Both the position numbers and the translations under genes were made by a program. Of a DNA stretch of 45,871 nt, positions 45,203-45,871 are shown piece by piece. How positions within the stretch are numbered: position 1 is the stretch's first letter; each line of letters starts with the position of its first letter. Source of the DNA: a virus. Under the pieces are notes generated by a model. It did not search any database. It worked only from the letters and a program-made list of their open reading frames with translations, and had not been told where the DNA came from. Where the stretch lies: IMG/VR virus record IMGVR_UViG_3300031277_000005, positions 1-45,871 of that record. One strand, 5' to 3'.

Positions 45203-45672
45203 AATCTACAGCGTTTCGAATTTTAATTGTGATGAAGCAATTCATTCGTCTCGATGGTGTTATCTGGACTCGCCACATGATCGCCGAGTCAATCCGCGAG
45301 GATGTCAAAGACGTTCGACTCGCCCTCGGATTTCTCGAGCGACGCGGCTTCGTATCGTCGGTAAAATCTGATTACAACGGAGAGATCTGTGTTGAGTACG
45401 ACATCACGTCTGAAGGAAAGCAGGCCGTCGACGACGCGAGAACCAATCCGAAAATATCGTCGAACGAGTCGGAATGGATTCGGCGCGCGAGAAGTGGATT
45501 CAACACTGCGAGAAACCAATCGTCTCTGTCTCGCGTTGCGATACCGACGTCAAATGGTGTTGAACGTGAGGACGAGATGTCCATTGAGGACTATCTTGAC
45601 AAGCTCAGATCTCAGGAAGAATGGCCCGGGTGGACTGGATGGAAGGGCAGTAGACCGAGGCCAATCAAATAA
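45193..45672 (+). CDS. Winged-helix DNA-binding protein
   Basis: 159 aa from GTG 45193. VMKQFIRLDGVIWTRHMIAE and SIREDVKDVRLALGFLERRG form helix-turn-helix-like elements, followed by the wing FVSSVKSDYNGEICVEYDIT and SEGKQAVDDAR, a common winged-helix pattern (as in MarR/PadR-like or phage regulators). The C-terminal 70 residues are basic and polar, ending in DYLDKLRSQEEW...PRPIK. Candidate early regulator. Its C-terminal motif is repeated twice downstream. Confidence 0.66.
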   Translation: MGIESTAFRILIVMKQFIRLDGVIWTRHMIAESIREDVKDVRLALGFLERRGFVSSVKSDYNGEICVEYDITSEGKQAVDDARTNPKISSNESEWIRRARSGFNTARNQSSLSRVAIPTSNGVEREDEMSIEDYLDKLRSQEEWPGWTGWKGSRPRPIK

Positions 45673-45677
45673 GCAAA

Positions 45678-45742
45678 ACAAGCTCAGATCCGAGGAGGCT
45701 TGGGCCAAGGATCTTGATAATAAAAAATTCGAAAGGAGATGA
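45678..45742 (+). pseudogene. Gene-tail remnant with 28-bp repeat, copy C
   Basis: In the +1 frame to the winged-helix gene the DNA reads NKLRSEEAWAKDLDNKKFER then TGA 45740-45742. The first 28 bases (45678-45705) are identical to 335-362. No start codon in the right place; it matches the tail of the gene just before it (DKLRSQEEW). It looks like the 3' end of a lost paralogue; its last bases provide the SD of the 94-aa gene. Confidence 0.62.
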
Positions 45743-45744
45743 AG

Positions 45745-45871
45745 AATCATGATGAATCCAGAGACAAACCGGTTTGAACCCGTTGAAGAAGTGAAGGTAG
45801 AAAATCATCCTGTACAAACACAACACTTCATTCGGCAGGACGGAACACCGGTCCCACTGCAAAACCCTGTA
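45745..45871. repeat. Terminal direct repeat, right copy
   Basis: Identical to 1-127; carries a partial second copy of the 94-aa gene's first codons. See left copy; an assembly overlap of a circular genome. Confidence 0.93.

Noticed and set aside
1-45871. Integrase/repressor lysogeny module
   Set aside because: No tyrosine or serine recombinase motif and no classical repressor were seen; small HTH proteins alone are not enough.

Overview
This window is a complete tailed-phage (Caudoviricetes) genome. The first 127 bases (1-127) recur exactly as the last 127 (45745-45871), so the contig closes into a circle of 45,744 bp. Circular closure and no obvious physical ends suggest a circularly permuted, headful-packaged genome. 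Large terminase, portal, scaffold, MuF-type head protein, HK97-like capsid, a tail-chaperone frameshift, tape measure and big tail-tip proteins indicate a long-tailed, siphovirus-like particle. I see no integrase or obvious lysogeny cassette. Good Shine-Dalgarno (SD) sites and an exported lipoprotein point to a bacterial host with a lipoprotein pathway. Cys-rich secreted proteins hint weakly at a deltaproteobacterial/Myxococcota-like host; this is only a guess.

There are two convergent transcription blocks. The rightward block runs from about 39.8 kb through the contig junction to 2.75 kb. It holds a structured non-coding leader, a small protein, a beta-clamp-like protein, a ParB-like protein, a PD-(D/E)XK exonuclease, an Erf annealing protein, many small coupled genes, a winged-helix protein, and finally two adjacent proteins with RAMP-like (Cas7-like) glycine-rich C-termini, flanked on both sides by GGCNN-type five-base-period arrays. 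The leftward block runs from about 38.7 kb to 2.78 kb. It begins with small accessory genes separated by a repeated hairpin cassette that carries ribosome-binding sites. It continues with a lipoprotein, HTH and zinc-ribbon proteins, a VRR-NUC nuclease, a replication initiator with phased iterons inside its gene (lambda-O-like candidate origin), a C5-cytosine methyltransferase overlapped by a second plausible reading frame, a G39P-like loader, and a second regulatory cluster. From a sigma70-like promoter near 28.65 kb the late operon follows: holin candidate, terminase small candidate and large subunit, portal, an internal terminator, head genes, tail tube, chaperone frameshift, tape measure, tail tip/adhesins, and a terminal membrane protein.

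The most noteworthy items are: the RAMP-like pair bracketed by pentamer arrays; the dual-coding methyltransferase locus; iterons in the initiator gene together with an SD-sequestering leader; the shuffled gene-cassette region with repeated intergenic elements (35.7-38.5 kb); a possible large structured RNA with tRNA-like T-arms at 39.2-39.8 kb; an in-frame UGA splitting a beta-helix adhesin; and several duplicated 3' gene tails that look like recombination scars.
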